Source: Taenia hydatigena
Lineage: Eukaryota > Platyhelminthes > Cestoda > Cyclophyllidea > Taeniidae
Length of the DNA: 64,000 nt
Direction: 5' to 3'
Assembly (NCBI GenBank): GCA_036345935.2
Contig: JADWOT020000009.1
Span: 1,192,287 to 1,256,286, forward strand
The notes below the pieces were generated by a model. It was not told the origin of the DNA, searched no databases, and worked only from the letters and a program-made list of their open reading frames with translations. Every line of letters starts with the position of its first letter. Positions within the stretch are counted from its first letter, which is position 1. The translations under genes and the position numbers were made by a program. Below, piece by piece: positions 23,641 to 37,962 of this stretch.

Positions 23641-26600
23641 CTACTTGGTGGAGGTAGAGGTCTGGGCAGGTGCGGCACCTTCGACGTTCTCGAAAGGCGC
23701 AGGCATCTTTCCCTCCCGCGGCTCCACGCCCCAGATGTCACGAGCGTACTCACGGATGGTGCGATCGGAAGAAAACTTCCATGCGCCAGAAATATTGGCT
23801 AGAACCATTCGTGCCCACCTCATCTCATCCTAAATGTGAAAAAACGAAAGGGGTTAGCTAGGCAGACAAAGAAATTGATCTGGGATTTTCTTTCCTTAAT
23901 TGCCCGGATCTTTTCTGCCAAGTTAAAACCTCTCCGATCAGCGACTGAAAAAATGGTAGGGCAGGTTGACAGATCTGAGGTGTGGAGTAGGTAAGATCTG
24001 CCGGTCATTAAACTCACATCCTGTCATCTTCTTTTCTTCTCCTCAGAAAAAGACACTGCATTTAGCTCGTCTGGAATGCATGTCAAAGCTAGTGTTTTTG
24101 AAAGTGAAGACCACTTTCCAGTTTGGTTAATTGTTGAGAAAAAAGAAACCGTGATTTTTTAAGTCTAGTACGGCTTCAAGTCTATCCAACGTTCAGTCCT
24201 TTGCTATTTATCAACGCCTAAAAATTAAGCTCTCCCTTTAATCTGAATGAGGTCAATAATTTGTCGACGGTCGTTCGACAATTGGAACCATTTTTGATTG
24301 CAGGCTTTCGCATTAACCGATTAAAACTACCATTTCCAAAGCTCCGGAGGTGAACTTTTGCAAACTAGAGTGACCCATAGTTTTTGATCACTGACTGAAA
24401 CGAAATACTCACTCATGCTATGATTGTGGTGTTGGAAGCTTCTTTCAAAATCTCATTCCACAAGAGGCGATCTTCACTCAAAAATACCAAAGTAACAGGG
24501 TAAAAGGGGAAGAGAGGATGGAAGGACAAGATTTACCTCATAGGCCTTATCAACCTCAGCTTGGGCCCGCATGTAGTCCGCGAAGTCGGCGCAGAGCATA
24601 AAGCGGTCGCCAAACACCATGGTCTTATAGATGTCCCTGAAAAGATCCGGCTGTTCAGGTGAGAAAAAGCCGTTGTTCAGCTGCTCCAGAACTTGCTTTA
24701 ATTCAGGGCAGGCATTGATAAATTCCTGAGATTTGTAGCTGCAAGGCAAGACAAGCAGATGGATCTGCATGGTCAAATCACTGGAATGAACCTTACTAAT
24801 TTGTGCACATCAGAGAGGCGAAAATATTCTTCGTAAGGTAATGGAACGGAATAAAGAAAATGAGTTCTTTTATGGTCCTAGATGAAGCCAATTTCAGAGA
24901 GCATTACTTCAACCCCTCGCAAATGACACCTGTTGCTCTTCATGGATAAACAATGACAAGTCAAAAAAGACAACTTTGACAGAAAGGTAATCAAGTTAGC
25001 GAATGGTCTAAGATTGTCAAATCGCAAATCTCGAATAGTCAGGTAGGAATACGACCAAATTGTAAGTTTGTAACCCAACTCTACCTCAGAGAGTCTTTCA
25101 TTTTCATGAGGTTAGACGACCAATGCCTTCTAAACTCAAAAACCTTAAAGGAAGCCGCTGTGCCGATCTATATTAACAGGAAATCCTTCAAATCATCATG
25201 GAACCAGTGTTATTAGCACAAACAACCATCTGTGCGTACGATGGACGGCTAACTGGATAACTGCATAAAAACCCTTAGACCAAAAAAGCGACCACTGCCA
25301 GGGATTGTAAATCAAAAGGATTTCATGTTCAGACTTCATTTGTGATTTTAACTTTGGCACTTTATCCTGGAGCATGCAGAGGTAGATGAAAGCAACTACC
25401 TCAGAGAGGGGGAATTAAAACCTACCGGAGCTTCCTCAAGGATGAGGTCAACTGATAAATTCTGAAGTGGTGAAGCTAAGTAACAAATAATTTATTTATT
25501 AATGAGAAGGGCCATCGGAGGTAAATGCACGAAATGGGCGGATATGTGTGGCAAAGATTTGCTGAAATATAACCTCTTCGATAAATGAACCGATGCTCCA
25601 TCACGGCGATAGATATTTCTTTATGAAAAAGAAGAAGGGACCGTTACAAATAATGCAAGGAAGATAATAATATTAGCCATAGTATTATCAGGAACGCAAT
25701 CATTTTTTATTGTTGTGAAATTGTTTTGAATAAAATTTGTGGCTTGGTTATATGCAAGCAAAACCTCTGGTCAAAGCTGTCACACAATCTGCAAACAAGT
25801 TATCCCTGTCTCAACCGTGACAGCTATTTGCAAATCCAAACACAGGTCGATTTAGCAACTCGAAACGTCAGTAAAGGAAGTGTCTGACCCATGATAAAAC
25901 GTGAAAAACACGGCACTCAGTCGATGGTTAGCAGACTTTCGTGACCCTATTCGTAAATTAGCCAAGTTGTGCGAAGGACCTAAAAGTGAATTCACCTAGA
26001 ACAAGCTGTGGAATTAACATCGAATTATCCGAAACAAATTGAGGGGCCAAAAAAGCTGGATGGAGGGATTCCCATAAATCTAACCAGCCGACAGAGCTTA
26101 GTAACACGGAGTACGGAAGATTCACGAACGCCAGAATAAGATTAAGATTTATTCATCTGTTGAACTGGATCCCAATTTAGGAGAACGATTAGGACCATTA
26201 ATCGTGAATAACCACAAACAATTTCACAACCATTTATCAAGGAAGAAGAGATAAGAACGAAGACAGATTATTCTGGAACAGCTAACCGACATTAGACTAG
26301 CCAAAGCACATCTCTGAGTCAAGGAATGCAGACGAATCAGGTTGCCAGTACTAGACATATTGAAATGACTTTGGGTTGGACCTTACTTCACAAAAGTAGC
26401 TGAAAATGTACACATCCGTTCCTAAGGCACTTCGATAATCAAATGAACAGTCTCTATTTGAGAGAAGACATCCAGGTGGGAGGAAGCTTGACTAAACATT
26501 CTGAGGACCATTTACGGGAGAAAAGGAAGAAAATCTATTTTGAACGGATGGAGATGGAATAAATGACCTACCCTTTGCGATCGAGTTCCTCAACCTGTTC

Positions 26601-29600
26601 CACAGTCATGCCAAAGATAAACATATTTTCTCGTCCGCACTCCTCGCACATCTCAATGTTGGCACCGTCCAATGTCCCCAGGGTCAGAGCTCCGTTGAGC
26701 TACAAAAGATTGATTGATTCAGCTAACTGATCAAGCAGCCAGCTTCGGATAGTCAATGTAAACAGTACGTCCGAATCAATTTCAAAAACCTGTTTGAGTC
26801 GATCGGTGGTTTTTTGGTCATCTATTCATGGCAAGTGAAATTCCCGTTTTTTGAAAAAAGATTAGAAATTACCACAGCTCTTATGACTAATTCTAATTGG
26901 ATGGTGACAAGGTTATCGAACTGACAATGCAATAACCTCCTGCCCAGTTGACACGGAGCTCAAAATAACCAAGAATCCAATAAAGCCGTGAAACATTTTT
27001 GTAAAGACAACTAAAAAAACGAAATAAAATAACATGTTTCGTTATCTCGAATATTACGTTTTTTGAGAAGATTAGACTATGTAGTCAGCTATTGTGGCAA
27101 TTCACCGCGGTAATACAGCATAGGATTAGGTGCAGCTTTCGTTATCCAAGACCAAATCATGTTTAAATCAATGTAAAACAAAATCCAAACCTAAAATGCA
27201 TCCCTTTTGCTGCAATATAAGACCTATTATTTGATTGCTTTCAATAACTTAGGGAACCTACTTCAAGCTTTTTATTTATCGACCCTCCTTTCAAAGCGTA
27301 ACGACATCAATTAGAAGAGATAAAATTGAGGGACTCGAAGCACTTCTCTGTTCACAAAACTTAAAGAGGGTTGGCTAGTGGCTTACAGTCCTGCATGACC
27401 AATGCAGCAGGGCTTTGGGCACAAATGCTACAACTGATGTTACCGAATTTACTTTATTGTGAGCTAAAAAAAGCTTTAATGACGCATTACAACTTTTGAG
27501 ATTTCTTATTTCCGTTGGGGGTATGCCTGGCGCTTCTACAAGCTTCAAATGTGATTAACATGACCCTCAGTAGGCTGCAGGAAGCCGACAGGAAGGAACC
27601 ACTTAGTAAATTAAAACACAAGTGACTACATAAAAAGGCTTTAGAAAAGCATTAAAGTTCAAAAAGAGAGAAAATTTTGGGATTAAGAAGAACCTTGAAC
27701 AAATGAAATAGGAGTCAGATAAGAGGTAATCAAAATAAGCAATAGGGAAGTGAGTCCTTCCGTCAAAATTACAATGGAGCAGCTCATTTTTTAGGAGTGG
27801 TGTATCTTAAACAACAATTTAAGAATTGCCATGTAAGGGATCCAAGATGACAGTTTCCAATCCTGCATTTGAACTCCAACGATTTGATATGGTTGTCAAA
27901 CAACTTGAAAAAAACCCAAATCATTTTCACGATGACCGATTTTGTTTATTAATGATAAAACGAGGAAACGAATCAAGAATTTTTTAGCAGAAAAGCTTGA
28001 TGTATCCCTGGTCTTAGGCGTCAAGTATAAATAACCATGTCGTGGCTTCAACTTTAAAGGCCAAGCAGAGGGTTTAAGGGGTAATTGATAGAAGAAAGTT
28101 CGTTGAACTTTCGCTACAAATTCAGTTGTTACCCATTCCCGAAATGAGTGAAAATGGAGAAAATGAAGTCCATCAAATAGAGCAAAGAAGGAAGAGCAGC
28201 GGACAAGGCGATGACGCTTACCATAAACTTCATGTTGCCAGTACCCGACGCCTCAGTACCGGCAGTGGATATCTGCTGCGATAGGTCCGCCGCGGGAAAA
28301 ATCTTCTCGGCCAGCGAAACTCGGTAGTTCTCCAGAAACACAAGCTACACCACCACCGTCAATAACAAGAAAAACAAACAAATCAATGCCAGTCACTTTA
28401 CTTATAGCTAAAGCATCTCACCCTCCGTCGTCCGCCCACCACTTCCCCACTTGGCAGCCCATTTACACACCTGTCTGTGGCCCAGAGTTTCACGTACAGT
28501 TTGCTTACCTATCCACCCGCACCTATCAACATCAACACATTTCAGCGATCTACAAACTGCGCGTACTTTACTAATCACTGCTCAATCATCCGAGGCAGTT
28601 GCGATTCTTTCTACAAATTGAATTAATAAATCGACGAATGCAGAAATGAACGAGTGGATTGCATTCAGAGTGGAATGATGGGTGGATTAATGAATGAATA
28701 GATGGAGGACGTCGACGCACCTTGAGCCTTCCACGCACAATGGGATCATTGTTGATCACGTTGCCAACAGAATTGATGAGCTTGATTATCAACTTGGCCA
28801 TGTGATAGCCAGGCGCCGCCTTCCCACCAATCATGACGGTACGTGGCACCATCTTCAAGTTTGGATTTGCCTTGATCCGGTTGTATTGTGCGATCACGTG
28901 GAAGCAGTTCAACAGCTGGCGTTTGTACTCATGGATGCGCTTTACCTGTGATGCAAAGAGAAAGCAATCAAAGGACCCCCTTTCTCCAAGCCGCAGTGTC
29001 ACTTTCTAATTTAAACACATTAATGATGCCTTAACCGCACTATATCAAGAGTATTTCAGTTTAAAATCCAATCTACTTCTGCTCCGCTACCTTTTTATGC
29101 GAAAAACTCCTTTAGAGTCTGCATCACAAATGAGAAAACAATTGATAAAAGACAAGAGGTTGAGGTTCAGAAATTTTTGCACAAAAGTACCAAGTGCTGA
29201 AATAGCTTGACACTTTTAACGAGGAAAAACACGATGAAATATATGAGGGATGTTTTGCTTAATGGACCGAATATTACCCTAGATTTTGGTTTTCCTGACA
29301 AATTCCTCCTGTCCCATCACTAGAGTCAAAACGTCTGACCCTCATACCCCATTTTTCCCCAAAGCAATAAATAGCATTTTCACTTCCGCAAAAAGAGCAT
29401 TAACAAACGCTATCCACCGCATTTCAATAAAAAGGCGAGAGGCTAGTAAACAGGTGAAAATTTCCAGCAATTGCAATTGCCTTCTACTTCACTCAGCTAG
29501 TTTTTAAATAAAGCTTCTGTGAAAATAGCTTTAATTCAGCACATTCCAAAATCAGCCAAGATGGTGAGACTACATGAACCCTTCTAGCGAGTGGCCAATT

Positions 29601-32600
29601 GGTGATGGAAGGTTTTTAGCAAGGAAAACGGATACAGCTCCTAGAAAATCTGGAGGCTATTAAAAACTTTTTTCAAACAATAGAGATAGGTGCCAGCTAG
29701 ACTAACCGAGGAATATGGAATAGACTTTCACTAATTGATTTTTTATTGCAAAGACTGATGATTTTATTCAGTAAAGTTAAGGGGAAATCAACCACTAAGG
29801 CTCGTAGTTTTCTACCAAATGATTCAATTCAACTGCCACAGAAAAAAAACATAAAGGTGTATTTATCCTCAGGCTAGGAAGGACTCATAAATCTATTTGG
29901 CTGATTTAAAAAGCAATCTGTTTGCAAGACGACCTCGTGCGATCAGGTAGCATGAACGGACAATTATTCCCGCGCAATACATCTACGACTTCGAAATGAG
30001 GTAAGAGGGTGGGGATGCCATATCTCAGTGGTCTTGGAAGTAAATGCACTTATATTAGAAGCTTAGGCGTTTATGAGAAAGCTGAAATGAGATTTTCCCC
30101 AGCACAGCCTTCAGTTTAAAGTGAGATCAAAATTACTTCAAGGGAAAACCATGAACTTTTCATTTGCTCACACAATATTTAGGAAGTATTGCTCGCTCTA
30201 CTTTTCAACCCAACCCGCTTTCATAAGTCATAAAATAATCAGAGCTACTCACCTGGATATCAAACATCGTAGAGGGATCAATTTTAATGTTATAGTGCTG
30301 CTCCATGTATGAGGCAAACTTAGCCTTATTGTCCCTTTTGATGCGCATCAAGTTTAGCAAAAATCCAGTATTATTGGACATTTTGCGAAGATCCTTCAAC
30401 CGTTCAAAGTGTGTGATCCAGCTGTCATCTCCCAGTGCCTCCATAATCTCATCAGACAGCGAAGGATTGCACAGCAGAAGCCAACGTCTTGGTGTAATGC
30501 CATTGGTCTTATTCTGGAATTTATTGGGCCACAATTCGTAGAAGTCATGGAACCTGGATTCAAATGGACGAGACTTTGGTAACCAAAATAATTAATAGGT
30601 TTATAGGAGCTGGGAGTTCGTTAAAACTCACGTTGTGCGTTTGAGGATCTCCGTGTGGACCGCTGAGACGCCGTTCACAGCATGAGAACCGATGATGCAA
30701 AGATAAGCCATGTTGACGCGTTTCTCTCCGTCCTCCTCAATAATAGACATCCGGCGCATACGATCCAAATCCCCGGGCCATTTAGCTAGCACCAACTATG
30801 TTAGAAAGGAAACGATTCAAGCCTATATTTAATTATCTATCTTTTCTCCTTATTCAGGTGGAGCTAGAGCTGATAGAGATGCAACTATAACAAGAGGAAC
30901 CATTTACTCTTCGCTGTGAATGACTACAACGGATGCTTCCAAGGCAACGAAATCGGGAGAAGAAACAGCTTTTTGTCATAAACAGTGTTAGCATGGATGC
31001 TCATAGTAAATATTGGGTTTCTCATTGTAGCTGTCTATGAGTGGATTAAGAAATTCAAAACTGGTTCTGTTGAGGTTACGAATGCAGAGTGCTCCTTACC
31101 CCATTCAACTACAGTCACAACCACAACAAACGAACGAACCCTTAAAGTGCCTCCCGCAAGCAAAAGGATAACCACTAAGGTATAGCTATCACAAAGGAAG
31201 ATAATCAACTGTATATAAACAAAGGCGTAATAGCTTTTTATCTACCCAAAGTCTACCTTAAAATGCGTATCACTAATCGACATGGAATGCGTTCTCAATT
31301 TTAGCCTTACGAAAACCACGACAAAACTCATCTATGCATCACCCCTAACCTGCAAGAACTCATGATTAATGCGGTAAATGATCTCCAGATGACGCGGAAG
31401 AATGTGTTGGAGCATACTGCAAGGCCAGCGTTCCAAGGCCTCAGGCAAGATTGTGTGGTTCGTGTACGCAAAGGTGTCACAGCTGATCTTCCAGGCCTGA
31501 AAAATACACAAAATGAAAACTAAAAATACTCTTAGGCTTACAACCCATGGATTTATGAAGTTCCGCCCCTCATAACACCTCCAAGATCAACTTTAAGAGG
31601 GTTAGGTACTTGCCTTTTCCCATTCCATGCCTTCGATGTCGACCAGAACACGCATCATCTCAGGGATGGCAAAGGAAGGATGAGTGTCATTCAATTGGAT
31701 GGCAACCTTCTCATGAAGATGGTCTAGGGACCGTGGTCCATTTACTGTGATGCGGTAGCGTCGAATAATATCCTAACGTTTATAGGGGAAAAGAATAAGA
31801 ATTTAGTTTGCTGGAGCGTTCAAACATTCGTCTATAATTTTATGAGAACGTTTTGAGGCCCCTGGAGGACTAGAGGTCAGTCTAATAAGAGCACTATGTA
31901 AAACTGTTAATGCTCAAAACAGCCTTCCAGAATAGTTTCAAACAAAGACCAAATTGAGTGGTTGCATCATTACGTGATCCACACAAATCGTCTTAACTCA
32001 AAATTGATGGACCACACGAAACAGAGGTCTAAATGCTCTCCACAATTCGAATTGTGCCAAACCTTAATTCTTCATGTCCTTTCTCTAGGAATAGATGAGG
32101 AAAGTGGCAGAATCCAACAATTTGTTCGGTATCACCTTCAAGGAATGGTCCAGAAGAATGGGTGCACAGCATAGGAATATCAATGCGGTAGAAAGGTTAG
32201 GTGAATGCATTGTGACGCTCCAAGATGATATCTGACAATGCGTGTTTAACTACGCACTTTTACTCTTAGAGTGGACCGCGTCCCCTAAGCTTAGTCAGTG
32301 AGTAGCGAAACAAGACTGAATATGAAGTTGTCAAAATCTACCTAGTAATAATCATTGCTCTCCTTCTTCCATCCTGTCTAGCAGTTATTTTTAAATTGAA
32401 TATTGTTGCAATGGTGCAAGCAGAACGATTATGATGAGAGTCGGAGAAGACGTCCAAATAAACGTTCTGCTGTTACCGCTGGATCCACTTCGATCTCCAG
32501 CGATTCGGTCTCGAATGTAACAAACTCCCGAGCCCTTCACTAGGCTCATAATAAATCAGTCTCCTTATAACCTAAGCAGTGCATTTCGCGAAAGCTCGGT

Positions 32601-35600
32601 TTGTGGCAATCCGTTGTGACGTCCCCGCCAACTTTGGTGCCTCGTGAAAGATAATGAAAGCTTAAAATGCGCACTTTTTCTGCTATGGAGGATAGATCCC
32701 AGCAAGCTCTTCAAGCACCAACCTGAATGGTAGCAGCAACAAGGAAATACTCCTGTTTCAGGCGAAGCTCCTTGCCCTGGAAAAAGTTGTCATTGGGGTA
32801 TAGCACGCGTGATATATTCTCTGCCGTGTTGCGACCACAAACAGCCTATAGAATGCGGAAACAAAGAAAATTAATCTCGAGCTTTTGCATTCAGAACAGT
32901 AAGCGGATAACCAGACAAGGAAGGTAGGCTAACAAGCTTGACAACCAGCCCAATTTGCGAACGTGATATCGGCAGCCAATGGAGCGGGGATGGAGACCCA
33001 TCCAATCACCTTGCCATACACACGATCAATCAGCTGACTTTGGGCCAATCAGTGAAAGGGTGTTAATTGAAAGGATCAAAAGTATGTACGAATGCCCTTC
33101 AAAGGGGCACCTATATTCCCTCCCTAATTGTAGAACTTTGCTTGCGACTTAGTGTCTAAAATAAGTCTAGTTCGTCAAGAGCTAACCATGTTTTTTTGCA
33201 GAAGTTGGAACTTGAATGAATTTTGGACGAAAATTTTGAAAAAGAGCATGCCTAAATCAACCGAAAAAATAATTGACTATGTTGTAGCACAGTGCTTGGA
33301 AATTTGGACGGAAATCCCAATGACGCAAAAAAAGGAATATGTGTAGCCCTGTTGAATTGAAATTCGGGCGTGGTAGACTACAATTACCGGATCATCAATT
33401 TCTGGAACATGGATGTCCTAGAAATCCCTAATCAAATCAACTGGACGTCCGCCAAGTTAGAAGTGCTACATTAGTAAAGTCAACTTTGAAGGAATATTGC
33501 AACAACACCCTCGCTTAGCAGGCTGAGAAAATATGATCATTTTTAGTTCTTTTCAGGGAGAAATGTTTGTCAACCAAATGCCGAGAAAGCTAGCTAAAGC
33601 CTTACATGCGGATCTGAGTAAATTTTAACGATAAATTCATGCGATTCCTATGCCCGTTGAGAAAAGAATCATAAAAATGCGACCCAAAACTTATCTGCTT
33701 TATGATTCTCATGAAAGGACTAAAATGGTTTATGCTCCCATGCGTATTCTGGTAAATGAATTAGGAAACGTTGTCCATTTTGTGAATTACTTATTAGTAA
33801 AGCCAACTACTTAGGTTTAATTACTATTCATCTTAAAAAGGCAAAAAATCAGCAAACTTTCCCCACTTCTTTACTATTTAGTAAACCCAAAAAAGTTGGT
33901 ACAATCCCACTACATATTTTTTGCTGTCACAATTACAATATTAATTGAATATCAACATCTGGCTAAAGGTCGACCCGATCATGTAAGTCTGATTAAAGCA
34001 TTACCATAAAGAACTAAATTCGGAATACGACTCGCTTATTTAAGCACAAGGTCACCACAAATCGCACATACGAGTGCGGTGGACATTAGATACAACACTG
34101 CAGCAGATTCAGATTTCCGAAAGATACTGAACAGTCTTCGATTGATGTCCCTTGACACCAGCAACAAATAGGAAATAAGAGCAGAGGATTATATTCCTAA
34201 AAGCCATTCCAAGTTTACAAAACAGGGAAAATTCACCCAAACAGCCCAAAACAAGATCCTTCCGCGGTCAATCGGCGTCAAAGTAGCTGGCAAATTCATA
34301 ATGCAATAAACCCTTAACTACAGTATTACCAATTTAGTTTACCTTGTTTCCCTAAGGACAGAAGCAGGAAAAACTAAAAGACCAAGCGCAACCCTCGCCC
34401 TAGGAGCAACACAGAACTAATTCACAATCACAATCATTACCATGGCAGTGCACTTCTAAACACTAGTGAACTCACATCAATGTAAGCACCAGTGTTGAAG
34501 ATACGGAGATCGAAGCCTGAAGGCGCCTTAGCCGACCAAAGACGAAGAGTGTTGCAAGTATTGTTCCGATAACCAGGAATCGGGGTGTCAAAGGGCATCG
34601 CGAAGACGGGTTGGGCATTCACCCATTTACGTTTGCCGTTTCCAGCATCTTCTACCTGCCCATAGAAGTTTACCGGATAACAGTACTCAGGTCGACCCTT
34701 CTCCCAGGGATTGCCATAGCGCAACCACTCGTCTGGTTCCTCAACCTATGCCAAAGAGTCAAAGACACGAATAAGAGGGCATCTCGTGGAAGCTCCTTCA
34801 CTCACCTGCCAGCCATTCTGAATGGTCTGTTCGAAGATGCCATAGTCGTAGCGAATGCCATAGCCATAGGCGGCAAGTCCCAGAGTTGCCATAGAATCAA
34901 GGAAACAAGCAGCAAGACGACCGAGACCTCCATTGCCTAGACCTGCATCTGCTTCTATCTCCTCCAACTCCTCTATATCTAGGCCCATCTAAAATAGGAG
35001 TAAAGTTAAGGCAATCAAGAAATAATCAGAAATAAAAAGTTAAACATTTTAAAAGCGGCTTCACCTGATAGAGAGCTTCATCAATGGCTGCAGTAATGTC
35101 AACATTCATCATAGTATTGGTTAGCGTACGGCCCATGTAGAACTCCAGTGATAGGTAGTACACACGCTAAAAAATACATTGCAAAATGTTTAGAATTAAG
35201 CAAAACTGAAATTCAGCAAACAACGCACAAACTGAACTAAGTGGAAGCTCACCGGGTAGCTGAAATTTTCAAAGAAGCATTACAAATTAAAGTTTCTTTT
35301 CATTCGCCCTTCGAAACAAGTCAATACTTGTAAAATAAAGTTTACAGTAAGCGTCTTTAAATTTTGAACAAAGACCTACGGCGGATAGCCGTAAGAAAAC
35401 AGAAGCCAAGAATGATAAATAGCAAACTATAATAGAAAACTTCCAGCGACTTAGACCAAGAAAAAAACTTTTATTCATGTTTTACCATCATAAAGCCAAA
35501 AAAAGACAACTTTCAAAGCAAAACTACTGAAAAGAACGTGACTGCTGAAACAACTGCCTTTACATCCCACATAACGCAAAAAAGGCGTGCATCAATATCC

Positions 35601-36037
35601 ATCAGTAGTTAAAAGTTTCAAATAAGTGCTTCCTAATTATAGATCATTCTAATAGACTAAAACTTAATTCCTCGAATTTAAATAAATAAAATCGTTTATT
35701 GGTATCGAAGGTTAGAATTTACGTATAGACCCTTGCTGCAAGTTGTGTGCGAATCCGAATAATTTCACGACAAATGAGGAAGAATAAAACATACCTTTGG
35801 GTCTTCCTTGTAGTAGGCTTGCTGGGTCCTAATCCAACGTGAGCAAAGATGGTCCCATACGGTTCTTGCAAGTGCCAAGTAGAAATCTCGTGGGGTCGCA
35901 ACATTACGATCCTTGACAATGTCAAAATGTAGATGACGATTAAATGCGGTTTTTAGATTAGCGACATTCTCAACCTGCGCAATCCCACGCACGCTAATCT
36001 GCTTCCTCTTTTCCATATCAAGCTTATCAAGAGACAT
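23641..36037 (-). CDS. glycogen phosphorylase, copy 1
   Basis: This cytosolic enzyme releases glucose-1-phosphate from glycogen using pyridoxal phosphate (PLP). The 14 exons are 36037-35795, 35166-35065, 34988-34806, 34745-34476, 32845-32723, 31772-31614, 31496-31350, 30795-30632, 30553-30253, 28945-28721, 28344-28222, 26699-26572, 24738-24537 and 23829-23641. They total 2559 nt, giving 852 aa (vertebrate enzymes about 842). The N-terminal phosphorylation motif KRKQISVRG is present (Ser15 here, Ser14 in muscle enzyme numbering). So are the AMP-site [14 protein letters not shown]-like [16 protein letters not shown], and the PLP-lysine motif GTGNMKFM (Lys678). The gene is intact. Intron 6 uses a GC donor (AAG|GCAAGT). 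The start is the ATG matching the family N-terminus. Parts of exons 3-4 and exons 10-11 with their introns are nearly identical to copy 2. Confidence 0.97.
28023..29040 (-). repeat. inverted near-identical tract 1, arm in copy 1
   Basis: This block covers exons 10 and 11, their intron and flanking intron sequence. It matches the reverse complement of 42392-43419. I see a 10-bp indel in intron 10 and two substitutions near the left end. Outside the block the two genes' introns are unrelated. Confidence 0.92.
34639..34946 (-). repeat. inverted near-identical tract 2, arm in copy 1
   Basis: The block spans most of exon 3, the 60-bp intron 3 and the first part of exon 4. It matches the reverse complement of 38821-39128, with one intron substitution seen by eye. 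A further 63-bp perfect patch, 34521-34583, pairs with 39184-39246. Codons just outside differ at many silent sites. Confidence 0.88.
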
Positions 36038-36414
36038 TTTCGCAAATCAGATAAGTTACCGCTCTCAAAAGTGTTCACAGCTGAGAAGTGACGATAATGT
36101 AAGCAGAGCTGCTAAACAAAAGTAGTCACGTTCAAAAAATCAATTATGTACATTATACAAAAATAAAAAAACTTATTCCTAAAAATAAGTGAAATAAAAT
36201 GGGCGAAAAGAATTTAGAACTGCAGCCGTACAAACTCGCAGCCACTTTCTATAACGCTTAAGGAGGAATTAAAGGTAGTGAGGATCAATGGACCGAAATT
36301 CAACTTATACCATCATTTCTAATTCTATAATATACGTGTAAAAATCTAAGAACAGTTTTGATACACTTTAGAAGACAAAGTAAAGCCAACAGTCTTGTAA
36401 GTATTTGGAATGAT

Positions 36415-36576
36415 TGAGTAGCATCCCGAGGATCCCCTAAAGATAAAAGAAGGTAGAACACTACAATAGAGCATGTATATTCAACAAAAAAGCTACTAGC
36501 ATGATCTAAAGGCCAGTCTAAGCAGCTAGGGCAATATGGCCACCTCTATGAATCTGGCCGAAACCGGTAGTCTAAA
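36415..36576 (-). mobile_element. degenerate solo LTR of the TRIM family
   Basis: The block starts TGAGTAGCATCCCGAGG and keeps the LTR landmarks (AAAGAAGGTAGAA, TATATTCAACA-like stretch, GGCCACCTCT), but lacks the usual terminal ACAAACAAAGTACTGCA. It abuts copy B directly, so it is probably an older, truncated LTR. Confidence 0.6.
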
Positions 36577-37447
36577 TGTAGCGTCCCGAGGCTTCTTCGA
36601 AAGCAAAACAAAACAGAATGCTTAAGTAAAATATATGTATTCATTGGGCAGAGGGAAATAGGCTGCTAGCATGGCTAGCTAGGGCAGTACTGTGACCTTG
36701 ACAGAAATCGGCATTTCTAACAAACAAAGTACTAAATTGCCCCTCTCCTCTTTCGAGCGTCGTCCCCGACGCGCCCCTTGGTACATATCCCGCGTCAGCC
36801 ATCACGACATACTCAGTGCTGCAATAAGCACCCACAAGCTAACCATGCCAGTCGCCGACATTCGGCGCGATTGAGGCGATGCTTGACACCAACGTCAGTG
36901 ATCCCTCTTGACAGTGCATTGGACTTGGAGTTTCGTTTGGCTTGGAAACAAAGCTCATAATAAGTGGTTCTGTCGACCATCAGTATGTCTGTAGGGAGGC
37001 GTTAGCACGCCGATCTCCTTAAGCAAGTATAACAGGGGTAATCTTCGAAACGAAACTTTCCAGGTGGTCCATGGCTAGTGTCGCTTCGGTTGTTGATAGC
37101 TTTCTTGTAGGACACGGAGATGGGGTAGATGCCGGAGGTGGACGTCGTTCGTGGCCCATCCGTAGCACATGCACTTCTTTCGCACAGCTGCAGCATGCCG
37201 CAGGCGGTAGAGATCGGGATAAAAACCCTACAGAGTCGGGTTTGCTTTCCGCTGCCGCCAATGTAGCGTCCCAAGGCTTCCTCAAAAGCAAAAGAAGGCG
37301 GAATGCTAAAGTAGAATATATATATTCATCGGACAGAGGGAAAAAGGCTGCTGGCATGGCTCGGAGGCCAGCCCACGCAGCTAGGACAATGCGGCCACCT
37401 CTGTGACCTTGACAGAAACCAGCAGTTCTAACAAACAAAGTACTGCA
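36577..37447 (-). mobile_element. TRIM-like LTR retroelement, copy B
   Basis: The LTRs are 36577-36736 (160 bp, internally deleted) and 37262-37447 (186 bp, the most complete). The internal region of about 525 bp is colinear with copy A. In minus orientation the 5' LTR is followed by TTGGCGGCAGCGG, a one-base variant of the primer-binding site in copy A. A purine-rich stretch again lies before the 3' LTR. No protein-coding capacity is seen. It sits in the spacer between the two phosphorylase genes. Confidence 0.75.
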
Positions 37448-37483
37448 CTAAACAAACAAAGCATTACAGACACAGAATTGGCT

Positions 37484-37962
37484 GTATTGCCCTGGCTGCG
37501 TGCGCTGTTTGTTGAATATATATTCTATCCTAGCATTCTACCTTCTTTTGCCTTCGAGGGAGCCTCAAGACGCTACATTGGTGGCAGCGGAAGGCGAACC
37601 CGACTCTATAGGGTTTGTATCCCGACCTCTACCGTCTGTGGCATGTTGCAGTGGTGCGAAGGAAGTGCATGTGCAACGGATGGGCCAAGAACGACGTCCG
37701 CCTCCGGCATCTACCCTATCTCTATGTTCTACAAGAAAGCTATTAACGACTGAATCGACACTGGCTATTGACCACCTGGAAAGTTTCGTTCTAAAGATGA
37801 CCCCTAATATACTTGCTTAAGGAGGTCGGCGTGCTAACGCTCCCTCACGGACATATTGGTGGTCGGCAGAACCACTTATTATGAACTTTGTTCCCAAGCC
37901 AAACGAAACTCCAAGTCCAATGCACTGCCAAGAGGGATCACTGACGTTGGTGTCGAGCATCG
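37484..37962 (+). mobile_element. truncated TRIM-like element, copy C, inverted relative to A and B
   Basis: The segment is colinear without indels with the reverse complement of 17049-17527 in copy A, with only a few substitutions. It holds the end of a 5' LTR (ending CGCTACA at about 37577), the primer-binding site TTGGTGGCAGCGG and most of the internal region. The right part and 3' LTR are missing. It is far closer to copy A, 20 kb away, than to adjacent copy B. Confidence 0.8.
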
